This document shows positions 25,275 to 34,261 of a stretch of 64,000 nucleotides of DNA, piece after piece (within the stretch, counting starts at the first letter, position 1; every line of letters begins with the position of its first letter). The notes beneath the pieces are model-generated. The model was not told the DNA's origin, ran no database searches, and worked only from the letters and a program-made list of their open reading frames with translations. Origin of the DNA: Rhizobium binae (GTDB lineage Bacteria > Pseudomonadota > Alphaproteobacteria > Rhizobiales > Rhizobiaceae); NCBI RefSeq assembly GCF_017357225.1, contig NZ_CP071607.1, positions 428,895-492,894 on the forward strand, given 5' to 3'. A program made the translations under genes and the position numbers.

Positions 25275-25706
25275 CTAGAAATGTATCACCAGCCCCAGCA
25301 TTGGCCCCTGCCGGACAATGTCGAAGACGAAACCGTCGTTGCTATAATCCACGCCGAGAGCACGGTACCCGGCAACGGCCGAGACCTTGCCGGCGAACCG
25401 GTAGCCATCGCTGCGGCAACGTCCCAATCGAGGTCAGCCCCGCCGGCGCCGACAGTCCCCAGCCAGCCAACCTCTGTTCTGGAGCGCCCATCGAGAATGC
25501 CGCCGCGGAAGGAAAGTTCACTTTCGACGGACCAGACACGCAGGCCACGGCGATATCCAGCCGTGCGGAGCTATCTTCGAGAACGGCATAACCGGCGCCC
25601 AAGAGCGCTGCGAAAGTCTCGGTCGAGAGTTCGACATCAGTTGCCAGTAACCCTCTCGGCGTGCCGGCTTCTGGCCGAACTCCAAATCTGGGAAAGATGT
25701 TCGCAA
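25275..25706 (-). pseudogene. remnant of an outer-membrane beta-barrel protein
   Basis: On the minus strand the end of this stretch reads AGYRALGVDYSNDGFVFDIV then GPMLGLVIHF and a stop, the typical last strands of an outer-membrane barrel with a C-terminal Phe. Upstream pieces (GAGYAVLEDSSARLDIAVA and FPDLEFGQKPARREG) lie in other frames, so several frameshifts break the gene, and the N-terminal half is missing. No plus-strand reading of the region makes a credible protein. Confidence 0.6.
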
Positions 25707-25712
25707 TAGCGG

Positions 25713-26303
25713 TCAGAGGATTTTCATTTGCTGCAGGCCGAGGCGAAGATGGCGCAGCATCTCGCCGAAGATTTCCTCGATCTTGCCGGTCGACCAGACG
25801 ACCATGGTGCCATAGGGTGAGCGCTTGCGCTGCATGAAGCCCGCCGTCTCGAAATCGATCAGCGTCTTGCGGCAGGTCTCGCTCGACATGACGGCGACCA
25901 GGAAACGGGCGAGATTGGATTGGTCGATGGCGCCCGCCTTTTCCGCCCAGTTCTGGATCAGCCGCGGCTTGGTGTCGGCGGTGAACATCGAGGCGAGCGC
26001 CCGCTCCTGCGAAAGGCCGAGGCGCTGCAGCTTGGCCGGATCGCGGGTGAGCGACACGACATAGTCATTGTGCAGATCGGCGAAGCGCTCTATATCGTCA
26101 GCCGTGTTGATGCCGAAGACCTTCATCGAATAGAGAAACTCGGCCATCAGATAGGTCGGCTCGGAGCGCAACTGCGCCAGATGCTTCTCCTCCTTGCTGG
26201 CGGAGGCGGCGCAGACGCGATCGGAGAAGTCGATCCTTGCCGCGCGTACCTGCTCCAGCAGGCTGACGTCGAGCGCCAGTTCGTCACCGTTCCAGTCCAG
26301 CAT
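25713..26303 (-). CDS. hypothetical protein with possible C-terminal winged helix
   Basis: 196 residues, RBS GGGGAAG before ATG 26303. Mostly alpha-helical. The C-terminal third (ETCRKTLIDFETAGFMQRKRSPYGTMVVWSTGK) has the look of a MarR-type recognition helix followed by a beta wing, so a DNA-binding role is possible; the N-terminal part is unknown. A palindrome 20 bases upstream (26323-26342) would suit self-regulation. Not recognised as a named family. Confidence 0.5.
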   Translation of the reverse strand: MLDWNGDELALDVSLLEQVRAARIDFSDRVCAASASKEEKHLAQLRSEPTYLMAEFLYSMKVFGINTADDIERFADLHNDYVVSLTRDPAKLQRLGLSQERALASMFTADTKPRLIQNWAEKAGAIDQSNLARFLVAVMSSETCRKTLIDFETAGFMQRKRSPYGTMVVWSTGKIEEIFGEMLRHLRLGLQQMKIL

Positions 26304-26322
26304 CGGCTTCCCCGCCAGTAAA

Positions 26323-26342
26323 ACTTCAAGACGATGAAGTTG
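26323..26342. promoter_or_regulatory. inverted repeat upstream of the 25713-26303 gene
   Basis: AACTTCA-AGACGA-TGAAGTT, a perfect 7+6+7 inverted repeat 20 bases before the start at 26303. Candidate operator. It could also be a weak hairpin in the leader. Confidence 0.35.
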
Positions 26343-26551
26343 TACTATCGCCGAGGCCGATCTCCAAACAGTTTGGAAGGCAACGCCTTGCTGACGAGCC
26401 GCTTCTATCCTAACATTTTAAGCACTTGGGGCATGATGCCGAAAGTTGTGAACGGTTTTTCCGACGACATCATTCTCTCGCTCTCTAATTGTGAACAGGC
26501 TTCAGACTGGGGCCCCATGGCCAAAATGATCCTGTTTCGGGGTTCACGGCA

Positions 26552-28156
26552 ATGCGCAGTTTCAGCTCGCATATTCTGATGGCCGCGGCGATCGCAATCG
26601 CCTGGCCTGTCCTCGCAAAAGACACTCTCATGATCGAACTTCCGAGCGGCGACGGCGCCCGCTCGGTCGGCATCATCTCCGCCAATGAGGAGGTCGAGGC
26701 ATCCGGACCGGCGGCGATCACCGTCGGCGACGACGGCACCGTCTACATCCTCGACCAGAATAACGGCCGCGTGCTCGCCGTTGACGGCGAACGCTCGCAG
26801 GCCGATCCGGAGATCCTGCCGCTGCCCGAAAATGCGGCGCCGGAGGATCTCGCCGTCGTTCATAACGAACTCTACCTCTGGTCTGACGGCATCGTGCCGC
26901 TCGAGCGTTCCCCTGGCGCCGATGGCCGCTCCCAGACCCTGCGCGCCATCGACGGCGGCGATGGCGACGACTACACCCGCTCGGTCTTCGCCTCGATGGG
27001 CTCGGTGCCGCCCGGCCCGCTGAACAGCATCATCGACGAGATCGGCCGCAGCACCAGCCGGCCGCAAACCCGCCCGCCGGTTGTTCAATACGTGCCGAGC
27101 CGCGGCCTCGGCGATATCGTTGCAGAAGTTTCGGCGGCAAACGACAGGGCGGAGATCCTGCTGCGGCGCGCGAGCTCGGAGGAGAATTTCCTCTCGCTTC
27201 AGCTCACCGGGGAAAACCGGATCGGCACAGTCGAACTGCTCGACATCGACACGACAGGCAGACCCTATGCCTTGGTCGAACTTGTGCCCGCCGACCGGCC
27301 GGAGCGGACGGGCATGCTGGTGGTGCGCTTCACCCCGAACGGTGTGCTGGAGCGCGTCTACGACCTGCCGATCGAACCAGGCACGGTCTTCTCGCGGCGC
27401 TTCGTGGCGATCGGCCCGCGCGGCGACGTGCTTTTTCTTCGCTCCCAGGAGAGCCGGGCGCAGGTGCTGAAGCTCGAGGGGCGCGAGCCCGGCCGCAAGC
27501 TCGCTGTCATCAGGCCGGCAAAGCCGTCAATTGCGGCCAAACCGGGAAAGGGGCCGAAGGTCGCGATCCTGCCGAAATCGCGCGGCGCCGTGATCGAGCG
27601 GGCGATCGGCTTCGAGACGCTGAACTGGCTGGTGACGCCGGCGGCCTATGGCAAGGATCCGGGGCCCGGTTGCGACAACATGAACCGCCTGCGCCGACCG
27701 ATCTACCTGTTCGGAAAACGCGGCCAGACGGTGAAGGGCGTGCCCTATTGCTGGGGCTGCAAGACGCCGCTCGAGGACTTCACCAGTGGTGTCGTCGACG
27801 GCCAGACGGCCGGCAACGTCTGCACCAAGAGCGCGCCGCAATCAAACATCCTCGGCGTCGACTGCTCCGGCTTCGTCAGCGAAGCCTGGGGTCTGAAGAT
27901 GCATGTCTCGACGCGGGCGATCCCCAGCATCACCAGGCGGCTCGAAGATCCCTGGTCGCTGCAGCCGGGCGACGCGCTGAACCGGCCGGGTTCGCATGTG
28001 ATGCTGTTCATGCGCTTCACCGACGACCGCAAAGTCGAGGTGATGGAGGCGACGCCCAATGCCTGCAAGGGCCGCGTCTGCCGCAACACCTATTCGCTCG
28101 GAATCCTGCTGCTGCGCGGCTACCAGCCGGTGCGCTTCAAGGGGTTGGACGGATAG
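26552..28156 (+). CDS. secreted protein with C-terminal NlpC/P60-like cysteine peptidase domain
   Basis: 534 residues, signal peptide ending near VLAKD. Residues 40-340 are beta-rich with repeated short strands (AITVGDDGTVYILDQNNGRVLAVDG), most like a beta-propeller. The C-terminal part has ILGVDCSGFVSEAWG (nucleophile Cys in the D-C-S-G-F motif) and QPGDALNRPGSHVMLFMRF (general-base His), the NlpC/P60 signature for cell-wall peptide hydrolases. Two Cys pairs nearby may form disulfides. Likely a periplasmic or secreted murein amidase. It stands alone on the plus strand. Confidence 0.75.
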   Translation: MRSFSSHILMAAAIAIAWPVLAKDTLMIELPSGDGARSVGIISANEEVEASGPAAITVGDDGTVYILDQNNGRVLAVDGERSQADPEILPLPENAAPEDLAVVHNELYLWSDGIVPLERSPGADGRSQTLRAIDGGDGDDYTRSVFASMGSVPPGPLNSIIDEIGRSTSRPQTRPPVVQYVPSRGLGDIVAEVSAANDRAEILLRRASSEENFLSLQLTGENRIGTVELLDIDTTGRPYALVELVPADRPERTGMLVVRFTPNGVLERVYDLPIEPGTVFSRRFVAIGPRGDVLFLRSQESRAQVLKLEGREPGRKLAVIRPAKPSIAAKPGKGPKVAILPKSRGAVIERAIGFETLNWLVTPAAYGKDPGPGCDNMNRLRRPIYLFGKRGQTVKGVPYCWGCKTPLEDFTSGVVDGQTAGNVCTKSAPQSNILGVDCSGFVSEAWGLKMHVSTRAIPSITRRLEDPWSLQPGDALNRPGSHVMLFMRFTDDRKVEVMEATPNACKGRVCRNTYSLGILLLRGYQPVRFKGLDG

Positions 28157-28445
28157 GTAGCCTCACGCAGCCGGCCTTGATGCCAGCTGCCGCTTCACCG
28201 TTTCCAGAAGCCCATTGATGGCGACGCTTGCAGTAGTCCCGATAGGCCGGATGCTTGATGAAGTGGCTTGGGGTGTCGCATGTGTGGGGTTGAAAAACCT
28301 CGGCCCGAGAGCGTTGCCCGCTCGGACATAGACGAGGCTACAGATATAGAGCGCTCAAACATCGGTCATCTTGCCGCTGGCCCTACATGAGAACCAAGGA
28401 GTTCCTGTGAAAGGGATCTTATGGACCAGTCGACCGTCTTCTCGA
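28157..28445. other. gene-free stretch with a short coding remnant
   Basis: On the minus strand a short stretch reads FIKHPAYRDYCK and then, one base out of frame, SVAINGLLETVKRQLASR and a stop near 28163. It looks like the broken C-terminus of some protein; I cannot name the family. Nothing else is supported. Confidence 0.35.
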
Positions 28446-29123
28446 TCATACCGCTGACAAAACGAAACCTTCTGAAGTTTCGAGTTGTGTCCGTGAGCGG
28501 CGGCTTGCAGCGTTAACAGAGAGTGCCACGGCTACTGCGCCAGCCCCTGACGTAGCCAGCGAAAAACCTTCTTCTACAGAAACCATATCGATGTCGAGAT
28601 CCGCATAATTAACCATGTAATACCCGGACGCGGTCCGTATGACTGCATCAGGCCGGATCAAAAGCAGGTCCTGAGCCATAGTCCCGATATAAAGCGGGCC
28701 GCCCCAGACATAGCGGAATGCGTAAACTGGTATTCCGGAGGGCGAGGCGCCGATGCGACGAATTTGCGTCTTCAAGCGGCGATCCGAACTGTCCCACCCC
28801 CCACTAGGGCCGCCGCTGTCGGAACTGCCAGAGTCAGAGCCGCCGCCCATGCCGCCGCCAGAGCTGGAACTGGAGCTGGAGCCGGAGCTGGAATTCCCAC
28901 CGGCACCGTTGTCGGAGCGGGCAAAAGCCGGTTCATCGCTCTTGGTGGCCACTCGTCGGACAGCGGGCGTGGGTTTCCTCGCAGGCGTGGCATTCCTGGC
29001 CGGTTCTTCGCTGGCGAACAGTGTTCGTGCGCCCGGGTCGAAGATGCAGCTCTGCAAGATTGCACCGGAGCCGGCGATGAATGTCGAGCACATGAGTACG
29101 CGGATGATAAGTTTGCTGGTCAT
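28446..29123 (-). CDS. lipoprotein with S74-like intramolecular chaperone domain
   Basis: 225 residues. The N-terminus ends in a lipobox-like ILQSC. A basic segment is followed by a Gly/Ser-only linker of about 35 residues (roughly 75-112), then SSDRRLKTQIRRIG...SGIPVYAFRYVW...YIGTMAQDLLLIRPDAV, the signature of the peptidase S74 chaperone that trims phage tail spikes and also occurs in bacterial surface proteins. No phage genes are nearby. It lies 24 bases downstream of the caspase-Sel1 gene on the same strand? No: its start at 29123 is 24 bases past that gene's stop at 29148, so it is the second gene of that unit. Confidence 0.7.
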   Translation of the reverse strand: MTSKLIIRVLMCSTFIAGSGAILQSCIFDPGARTLFASEEPARNATPARKPTPAVRRVATKSDEPAFARSDNGAGGNSSSGSSSSSSSGGGMGGGSDSGSSDSGGPSGGWDSSDRRLKTQIRRIGASPSGIPVYAFRYVWGGPLYIGTMAQDLLLIRPDAVIRTASGYYMVNYADLDIDMVSVEEGFSLATSGAGAVAVALSVNAASRRSRTQLETSEGFVLSAV

Positions 29124-29147
29124 GTAGGGCGCTCCCGGATCGCCGTT

Positions 29148-31733
29148 TCAGAAGAGATCATACCTTGGATTTCGCTTTACCCATGTCGCCCTGGCGAGTT
29201 CGACGAGCCTCGCGTCGAGCGACTTGGTTTTTGGCAGGGCCGTTCGTTCCTGAACAGTCAACTCGGCGCTGAAGGCTTCTTCCGCCTCCTTCTTCGCTGC
29301 ACTTGGCAGTAACTTGAGTTCGGCCAGCGCCTGGTTCTTCGTGTCACCTATCCGTGGCTTGTTAACGGCGGCTGCGAGCGCGAAATAACGCGCCGCAATT
29401 GCTTTGCTCTCTGGGTCTTCGACGTCGTCCTTTGCCAGTCTGGCGCGGTCGAGCGCTCCCCAGTAGTCACCTCGTTCTGCTCCCATCTCCAGCCACTTCA
29501 CCGCGGCCACCTTGTCGGCGGGAACACCGATGCCGTCCCTGTACATACGTCCGAGGTTGGTGGGGGCAAAGGGTTGGCCGCCTTCTGCTGCTTTGGTGAA
29601 AAGCTCCAGCGCCTTGCCGAGATCCTGAGGCACGGCCTTTCCCGACCGGTACACCAGCGCGAGATTATTCATCGAATAGATATCGTTCCGTGCGAGGCCG
29701 GCTTCATAGAAACGAATGCCGCGCTGCGGATCGGCCGGAACATTCACTCCATTAAGGAAGATGTAGCCAAGCTCGTTCATCGCAAAAGTATGTCCGAGGT
29801 CCGCCGATTGCAGCATGAGCTTCAGGCCCTGCTGAGTATCGGCCTTGATGCCCCGTCCATAAAAGAGGCTTTTGCCGTAAGTGTATAAAGCGTAGGGGTC
29901 GTTCTTCTTGGCCCCCGCTTGAACGATTTCATTCGCTTTCGCGGGATTGGCCGGCACCGACGCGCCGATAATATACAGGCTGGAAAGCTGGTCGATCGCC
30001 CTGACATGCCCGGCATCCATCGCCTTCTTGATCGTCGCGAAGGCCGTCTTCGTCTCGCGGTTGGCGAGCTGGGCGCGGCCGAGCTGATAGACGAAGCGGG
30101 CAACCTCGGGATAGGCCTTCACCGCTTCCGTGCAGGCTGGCACCGCGATGGCCGGATCGATCTCATTCGGCAGCTTGCCCGCGGTCACGCCCTGCAGGTC
30201 GAGCGGTGCGGCGGCTGCGCTGTCGCAGGCGTCAAGCGTCGGCTTGAAGGTGACGGTGGCGGGCTGCAGGTCGTCGTTGGCGGCCTGCAGCGTCAGGGCG
30301 AAGTGCTGGTTTTCGGTGCCGATCTGCGGCTCGTAGGAAAGCGCCGGGATATCGGCCGCTTCGAGCACGTGGCCGGGCCCGATCACCCGGTCGCCGGCGC
30401 GCAGCGTGCCCTTGTCGGGCAGGGCCGCTACCTTGAAGGTCATGTCCGCGGCCGATACCGATACCGGTACTTCAGGCAGGCGGGCATCGACGGGGCCGAC
30501 GCCGATCGTCGTATCGACGTCGCGCGGCAGCGATTTCAGGTAGGCGCCGGCATCGGCAAGCCGCGCCTGCTTTTCCTGTTCGAGCTGGGCGAGCTTGGCG
30601 CCGGCATCGGCCGCGACGGTGATGGCGACGACGCCCTGCGTCGCCTGGCCATAGGGATCGCTGACTGTATAGCCGATCAGGCCGACCGTTCCGGCGGCAA
30701 CGCCCGTTGAATCGTAGCTCAGCGCCGTCAGCGCCGCGGCCGGCATCTTGGCGCCCTGCTCCACCGGCTTGCCGTCGAAACTGAGCTTGCCGGTCTGGGG
30801 AAGCTGGTTGAGCGTGACGAGCAGCGCCGCGCCGGTTTCGTCATGCGGCGGGGCGATCGGCAGCTTGGTCGCGGCCGCCCCCTCCGGCACGCTCACCTGC
30901 TGCATCGGCTCGACGCTCGGCGGCGGCGGCGCCGGGATGAAATAGAAGCTGTCCATCAACGAGGAATTTTCCCAGGGGACCTGCTTGCCATTGGTCATGG
31001 CGATCACGTCGCGGCGCACATCGGTCAGGACCTGGCGGATTTCCTTGTTCGGCTCGCTGGCGCGCTTGATGAAGGATTCGGAATAGGGGCTGAGCGCCCC
31101 CTGGCCATCGAGCGCCACCTGGCCCGGCTCCGTCGAGAAGGCGATCAGGCTGCCGAGATCGCTGTCGATGCGCGCCAGACCGCGCGTCGCGCCGACCGGT
31201 TCCAGCTTTTCCGCCATCCAGAATTTCTGCGCATTGAACGGGTTGTTGCGGCAGGCATCGAGAAAGATCAGCTGCACGCGCGAATTCTGCTTGAGATGGT
31301 TGAGGATAAGGTCGAGCGGCATGGTCTGCGTCTCGACGTCATAGGGCGTCTCCAGCGTCGCATCGACCGGAACGAGGAAATTCTGCCCGCCCACCTGGAT
31401 GCCGTGGCCCGAGTAATAAATGAGGCCGGCCTCGGCATTGTTGGTCGAACGCAGGAAGCGGCGTACGGTATCTTCGAGCCCGATGCGGTCGACGTTGACG
31501 CCGATCGTCACGTCGAAACCGGCCGAACGCAGCGTGTTGGCGACCTCTTCGACATCATTGGCGGGATTTGGAAGCGAGGGCAGCGTCTTGTAGACCGAAT
31601 TGCCGATGACGAGCGCAACGCGGCGTCCGCTCTCCTCGGTCATGACGGCATGAGCCGTGCCGATCGACAGCAGTATTGCCGCGACGATCAGCAGATAGGT
31701 GTATAGAGTCCTGACGGCGTGAAACTTGGGCAT
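29148..31733 (-). CDS. caspase-like protein with cadherin-like and Sel1 repeats
   Basis: 861 residues with an N-terminal signal (hydrophobic 9-29, TAHA). Residues about 37-270 are a C14 caspase-like domain with intact His110 (YYSGHGIQ) and Cys161 (IFLDACRNNP). Two short beta-rich repeats follow (LPQTGKLSFDGKPV...LSY and LPDKGTLRAGDRVI...LSY). The C-terminal part from about 560 has at least four Sel1/TPR-like repeats (ALYTYGKSLFYGRGI, AMNELGYIFLNGV, SMNNLALVYRSGK, APTNLGRMYRDG). Exported, probably periplasmic. It lacks DUF4384, so it is a different subtype from the caspase in the 14-18 kb operon. Confidence 0.87.
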   Translation of the reverse strand: MPKFHAVRTLYTYLLIVAAILLSIGTAHAVMTEESGRRVALVIGNSVYKTLPSLPNPANDVEEVANTLRSAGFDVTIGVNVDRIGLEDTVRRFLRSTNNAEAGLIYYSGHGIQVGGQNFLVPVDATLETPYDVETQTMPLDLILNHLKQNSRVQLIFLDACRNNPFNAQKFWMAEKLEPVGATRGLARIDSDLGSLIAFSTEPGQVALDGQGALSPYSESFIKRASEPNKEIRQVLTDVRRDVIAMTNGKQVPWENSSLMDSFYFIPAPPPPSVEPMQQVSVPEGAAATKLPIAPPHDETGAALLVTLNQLPQTGKLSFDGKPVEQGAKMPAAALTALSYDSTGVAAGTVGLIGYTVSDPYGQATQGVVAITVAADAGAKLAQLEQEKQARLADAGAYLKSLPRDVDTTIGVGPVDARLPEVPVSVSAADMTFKVAALPDKGTLRAGDRVIGPGHVLEAADIPALSYEPQIGTENQHFALTLQAANDDLQPATVTFKPTLDACDSAAAAPLDLQGVTAGKLPNEIDPAIAVPACTEAVKAYPEVARFVYQLGRAQLANRETKTAFATIKKAMDAGHVRAIDQLSSLYIIGASVPANPAKANEIVQAGAKKNDPYALYTYGKSLFYGRGIKADTQQGLKLMLQSADLGHTFAMNELGYIFLNGVNVPADPQRGIRFYEAGLARNDIYSMNNLALVYRSGKAVPQDLGKALELFTKAAEGGQPFAPTNLGRMYRDGIGVPADKVAAVKWLEMGAERGDYWGALDRARLAKDDVEDPESKAIAARYFALAAAVNKPRIGDTKNQALAELKLLPSAAKKEAEEAFSAELTVQERTALPKTKSLDARLVELARATWVKRNPRYDLF

Positions 31734-32171
31734 GGCTGGATCGCAAACATTCTATTGTTTAACTGCAATAAAATTTGCTGGCCTGCTGGTGCTGGGCCCC
31801 CTCCGCATTCACAACTCAAAAATATTCCTGGATAGCATAAAAAGCAAGCTTCGGCGGCCTCCAAGTGAATTGGAGCAGTCCCGTCCGTTTGGAGGCAGTG
31901 CCCGGCATGAAAGACTAGAGAACTCAAGAAAATAAATATGCGGATGGCAACAGATACGTCAGTGCTGGTGACGTTTTCTTGTTTTCCTTGTTGGTCGGCC
32001 TGGGTCATTCTGTCGGCGACAGCCTGCGAAGGTTTGCGTGCTGGGCTTCAGGATTTTGTTTCCGCAAGTCCTTGTTGCAAAACCGCTGCCAGTTTTGCGA
32101 GACATGCTTTGACAAAAGCATGCTGAACACTTTCAATCCGTGACCGACCATTCGTGTGATGGTCGTGTCGA
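31734..32171. other. intergenic region between divergent genes
   Basis: 438 bases, no gene seen. Holds the promoters for the caspase-Sel1 gene (left) and the cyclase (right), plus a copy of the palindromic GCAAAACCG repeat at 32077-32098 followed by a second small hairpin with GCATG arms. No promoter can be placed with confidence. Confidence 0.4.
32077..32098. repeat. palindromic repeat copy 1 (GCAAAACCG type)
   Basis: GCAAAACCG-CTGC-CAGTTTTGC, an imperfect hairpin. The core GCAAAACCGCTGC recurs exactly at 34229 and 35669. Such short palindromes are typical rhizobial intergenic repeats (RIME-like). Confidence 0.6.
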
Positions 32172-33986
32172 GTGAGTCTGAAAACATGGTCGAGGCTGGA
32201 GGGGCCGTTGCAGAGAAGGCTTGCAGCTATTCTGATCGCGGATGTCGTCGGCTATTCTCGATTGGTCGAGGCGGACGAGAACGCGACACTTGCGGCTCTC
32301 GGCAGTTTGATGTCGTCGTCGCTGCGTCCGGTCATCGCCGCTCATGCAGGGCGTGTCGTCAAACTCATGGGCGATGGCCTGGTCGCGGAGTTTGGCTCGG
32401 TGGTCGAGGCCGTTTCTTGTGCAATCGCATTCCAGAATTCCGTGGCCAGCCAGCAGCAGTTCGTCGATCCGACGCGCAAGATCATCTTTCGCATCGGAAT
32501 CAATCTCGGCGACGTCGTGGTTGATGGCGACGACATCCTGGGGGACGGAGTTAATGTGGCGGCGCGACTGGAGCAGTTGTGCCCACCGGGAGATGTTCTG
32601 ATCTCCGGTGCAGCCTACGAACATCTTGCGGGGAAGATCGACGCAACGATCGAGTACGCCGGAGAGCAGCGTCTGAAGAACATCGCGCGCCCGATCAAGG
32701 CGTACCATCTTCCGTTGAGCGGATCGAAGTTTGCTGTCTCCAACGTTTCGAAATTCGCGGGACCAACTATCGCCGTGCTTCCATTTGAAAATATGAGCGG
32801 CGACCCAGAGCAGACCTATTTCAGCGATGGAATCACCGAGGACATAATCATCGAGCTCGCAAGGTTCACCGAGCTCATGGTCATCGCAAGAACTTCGTCC
32901 TTCGCATTAGGCGGTCGCTCCGCTGACCTGCGCGAGATTGGTCACATTCTCGGCGCCGATTATGTGGTCGAGGGGAGCGTCAGACGAGCAGGCAATCGGA
33001 TCCGGATCACCGTGCAGCTTGTTGAAACGAAAGGCGGCACGCATCGCTGGGCCGAACGTTACGACGCTGAGATTGAGGATATCTTCGCCACCCAGGAAGA
33101 GATAGCGCGTAGCATCGTCGCCACGGTCGCGCAACGTGTCATCGACGACAACGAGATCACCTCTCGAAGACGCCGCCCGGAAGATGTGCGAGCCTACGAT
33201 CTCTTCCTGCAGGGCAACCGCCTCTCTGACGACTTCCGGCCGGGAGCACAGGAGCGCGCCGAGGCGCTGTTCGAAAGGGCTGCCAAGGCGGATCCGACTT
33301 TCGCACGCGCCCACACGGGTCTCGCCTATATCTATCTCAACCGCGCCTCGGAGGGGGGCCTTGGCATCCCCAGGGAGCATGACGATAACCGGATCAAGGC
33401 GCTTCGATCGGCCGAAACGGCATTCGCGCTGGATCCAAGCGATCCTCGCGTGCAGTGCACCTTGGGTTACATTTGTTTGACCTGGCGCGACTTCAAAAGG
33501 GCGGAGCATCATCTCGATCTCGCAAAGTCGATGAATCCGAACGATGCCACCATTCTAATCTTGTGGGCGTGGATGCAGGGCGCGCTGGGGCGTCCGGTCA
33601 AAGGCTTGGCCGGGGCCGAGGTCGCCTACCGGCTGAACCCGCTACATCCCCGTTGGTACAACTACTACAAATCCCGTCTTCTGTTCCTTGCGGAACGATA
33701 CGGCGAGGCGGCGACCCTTCTGGAACAGCGAACGTTCGACACACCCGATAAAGAGCCGCGCGACATGGGATGGCGCGCAGCCTCATACGGTCACCTCGGT
33801 CGGATCGATGATGCCGAACGATGCGGAAATATTTTCATTGATGCAATCAGGAAAAGGTGGTGCGGAGCGTCGACGGCAGGTTCCGCCGACTACGTGAACT
33901 GGCTCGTCGACGTCTCGTATCTATCTAGCGAGCAAGATGTGTTGCGGCTGCGCGAGGGATTGAGGCGGGCGGGTCTGCCGGCGTGA
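32172..33986 (+). CDS. class III adenylate/guanylate cyclase with TolB-like and TPR regions
   Basis: 604 residues from a GTG start. The N-terminal cyclase domain has both metal aspartates, D24 (LIADVVGYSRL) and D68 (KLMGDGLVAEFG), and the HIGIN-type strand FRIGINLGDVVV. Residues about 198-330 are a TolB N-terminal-like domain (IAVLPFENMSGDPEQTYFSDGITEDI) and the rest carries TPR-type repeats. The architecture is common in rhizobia, often in many copies. It would make cAMP (or cGMP) in response to an unknown signal sensed by the C-terminal part. A broken relative lies at 40264-40530. Confidence 0.88.
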   Translation: MSLKTWSRLEGPLQRRLAAILIADVVGYSRLVEADENATLAALGSLMSSSLRPVIAAHAGRVVKLMGDGLVAEFGSVVEAVSCAIAFQNSVASQQQFVDPTRKIIFRIGINLGDVVVDGDDILGDGVNVAARLEQLCPPGDVLISGAAYEHLAGKIDATIEYAGEQRLKNIARPIKAYHLPLSGSKFAVSNVSKFAGPTIAVLPFENMSGDPEQTYFSDGITEDIIIELARFTELMVIARTSSFALGGRSADLREIGHILGADYVVEGSVRRAGNRIRITVQLVETKGGTHRWAERYDAEIEDIFATQEEIARSIVATVAQRVIDDNEITSRRRRPEDVRAYDLFLQGNRLSDDFRPGAQERAEALFERAAKADPTFARAHTGLAYIYLNRASEGGLGIPREHDDNRIKALRSAETAFALDPSDPRVQCTLGYICLTWRDFKRAEHHLDLAKSMNPNDATILILWAWMQGALGRPVKGLAGAEVAYRLNPLHPRWYNYYKSRLLFLAERYGEAATLLEQRTFDTPDKEPRDMGWRAASYGHLGRIDDAERCGNIFIDAIRKRWCGASTAGSADYVNWLVDVSYLSSEQDVLRLREGLRRAGLPA

Positions 33987-34228
33987 ACGCTCGCGGAAAC
34001 GGGCGCGTTGACGACAAGCCACTATGCCGGCATGCGATGCGCGATGTCGACGCTCTCATGGGCCGCGCATGCAACTTGAGTCACCGACGGGGTTGTCGCC
34101 GGGAACGGCTGCAGGCTTCCGGGCGACCGGTATGAAAGCGCCATGCGTCCGCTCGATGCGCTGGAGCAATTCCGGTTTTCCTCGAATTGCGGAATTGCTT
34201 TGTCTATTTGTTTTCACGCAATGCCGAC

Positions 34229-34251
34229 GCAAAACCGCTGCACGCTTTTGC
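34229..34251. repeat. palindromic repeat copy 2 (GCAAAACCG type)
   Basis: GCAAAACCG-CTGCA-CGCTTTTGC, 8 of 9 arm bases pairing, in the short intergenic stretch beyond the fucD stop. Shares the core GCAAAACCGCTGC with the copies at 32077 and 35669. Confidence 0.6.
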
Positions 34252-34261
34252 AGCTATTGCT

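Noticed and set aside
25281..25709. Plus-strand open frame of 142 codons downstream of the HupE/UreJ gene
   Set aside because: Composition is shadow-like, and the minus strand gives recognisable outer-membrane barrel strands in the same region.
28810..28920. Short tandem repeats as a possible CRISPR or VNTR
   Set aside because: They encode the Gly/Ser linker of the S74-type protein; there are no regular repeats and spacers.
28446..29123. S74-like domain as sign of a prophage
   Set aside because: No phage structural, integrase or lysis genes lie nearby, and the domain is attached to a lipoprotein signal.
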